From Ramazzottius varieornatus (lineage: Eukaryota > Tardigrada > Eutardigrada > Parachela > Ramazzottiidae), in assembly GCA_001949185.1 (NCBI GenBank), contig BDGG01000006.1, forward strand, positions 292,827-356,826: 64,000 bases of DNA. Reading direction: 5' to 3'. Under the pieces are notes generated by a model, which did not search any database, was not told where the DNA came from, and saw only the letters and a list, made by a program, of their open reading frames with translations. How positions within the stretch are numbered: position 1 is the first letter of the stretch; each line of letters opens with the position of its first letter. Below, piece after piece: positions 63,541 through 64,000 of this stretch. The translations under genes and the position numbers were made by a program.

Positions 63541-64000
63541 GACGTAGGTGGCCAAGGTTAGTACACTCCTTCCCTGATCCCATTCCAGGGCGACTGTGCG
63601 AGTTTAGTATGTCTTCCAGTGTATATCTGCTGATTATTAGCGCTACTTTATTTCTCCCATAAGTAGGGCGTGATTTTACTTTTAGGCATCGAAGGCTGTT
63701 AACCGAGTAAGTGCGAGAGAAATGGGCGATAAACGGCAATTTAGTTCTCCTTGATCTTTTGTGCAAGCCGTTCAAAAACCTGGCTTATCACTAGCCTCAA
63801 GAAGAAATGTTTTTTGCCAATCAGATTTTTTTGCCATGAGTAAACAGATACGCGCAAACTCTCTTTACGTCGAACGAACTTTAGAAGTTAAAGTAGCCGA
63901 TATTCAGTCATTTTCCGACCACTGTTCTTGAAACCGACCGACACGAGCTAACGAACAGTCAACAGCAAGCAGTCGAGCCTTAACCTTTGCCTCCAAGCAG
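63541..64000. other. Right end of window, no gene resolved
   Basis: About 460 bp. The N-terminal arylsulfatase exons would be expected here or beyond on the minus strand, but I find no sulfatase-like frame. Short unrelated frames only. Confidence 0.3.

Overview
The window is animal nuclear DNA. Genes are split by many short introns, often 55-100 nt, with GT-AG junctions that keep the reading frame. The proteins include animal-specific ones: talin, a NALCN auxiliary factor (NALF), GNPTAB and a polypeptide GalNAc-transferase. Gene density is high, with about 13 intact or near-intact genes and three decayed ones in 64 kb. This fits a small, compact invertebrate genome; a tardigrade-like ecdysozoan is my best guess, but the sequence alone does not fix the phylum. 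Reconstructed coding lengths are multiples of three for the multi-exon genes described as intact, which supports the exon models.

Layout. 1-9 kb (-): myosin V heavy chain, its last codons cut by the window edge. 9-11 kb: non-coding DNA with a hAT transposase remnant. 11-12.6 kb (+): PKA catalytic subunit. 13.3-15.3 kb (+): a single-exon secreted cysteine-repeat protein of a family I do not recognise. 16.4-18.1 kb (+): NALF/NLF-1. 18.5-21 kb (-): PPM1A/B-type PP2C phosphatase with a possible membrane-anchored N-terminal form. 22.7-25.2 kb (+): sorting nexin 1/2. 25.7-27.8 kb (-): threonine synthase-like protein. 28-32.2 kb (-): a tyrosine-kinase fragment and a decayed gene with an SGNH-hydrolase-like stretch. 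34.2-35.7 kb (-): secreted glycerophosphodiester phosphodiesterase of bacterial type. 36.4-37.8 kb (+): F-box protein. 38.3-38.6 kb (-): ATOX1 copper chaperone. 39.3-43.8 kb (+): GNPTAB. 44.9-45.7 kb (-): a shorter paralogue of the 13.3 kb cysteine-repeat protein. 48.3-53.0 kb (+): GalNAc-transferase. 53.7-61.7 kb (+): a short talin. 62-63.5 kb (-): an arylsulfatase B-like gene with two nonsense codons.

The neighbours do not form a pathway. Several belong to the secretory and endolysosomal system (GNPTAB, SNX1/2, GalNAc-transferase, arylsulfatase remnant) or to the cytoskeleton and adhesion (myosin V, talin), but I see no sign of co-regulation.

The most unusual content is mostly non-coding or lineage-specific. 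Two recurrent intronic repeat families occur across unrelated genes. Two MITEs have clean target-site duplications, and one supplies bases of a splice donor. A long fold-back element lies in a GalNAc-transferase intron. The two cysteine-repeat paralogues, the bacterial-type phosphodiesterase and the compact talin with a duplicated C-terminal helix are also notable. Everything here is read by eye from sequence; no database search or alignment was run.
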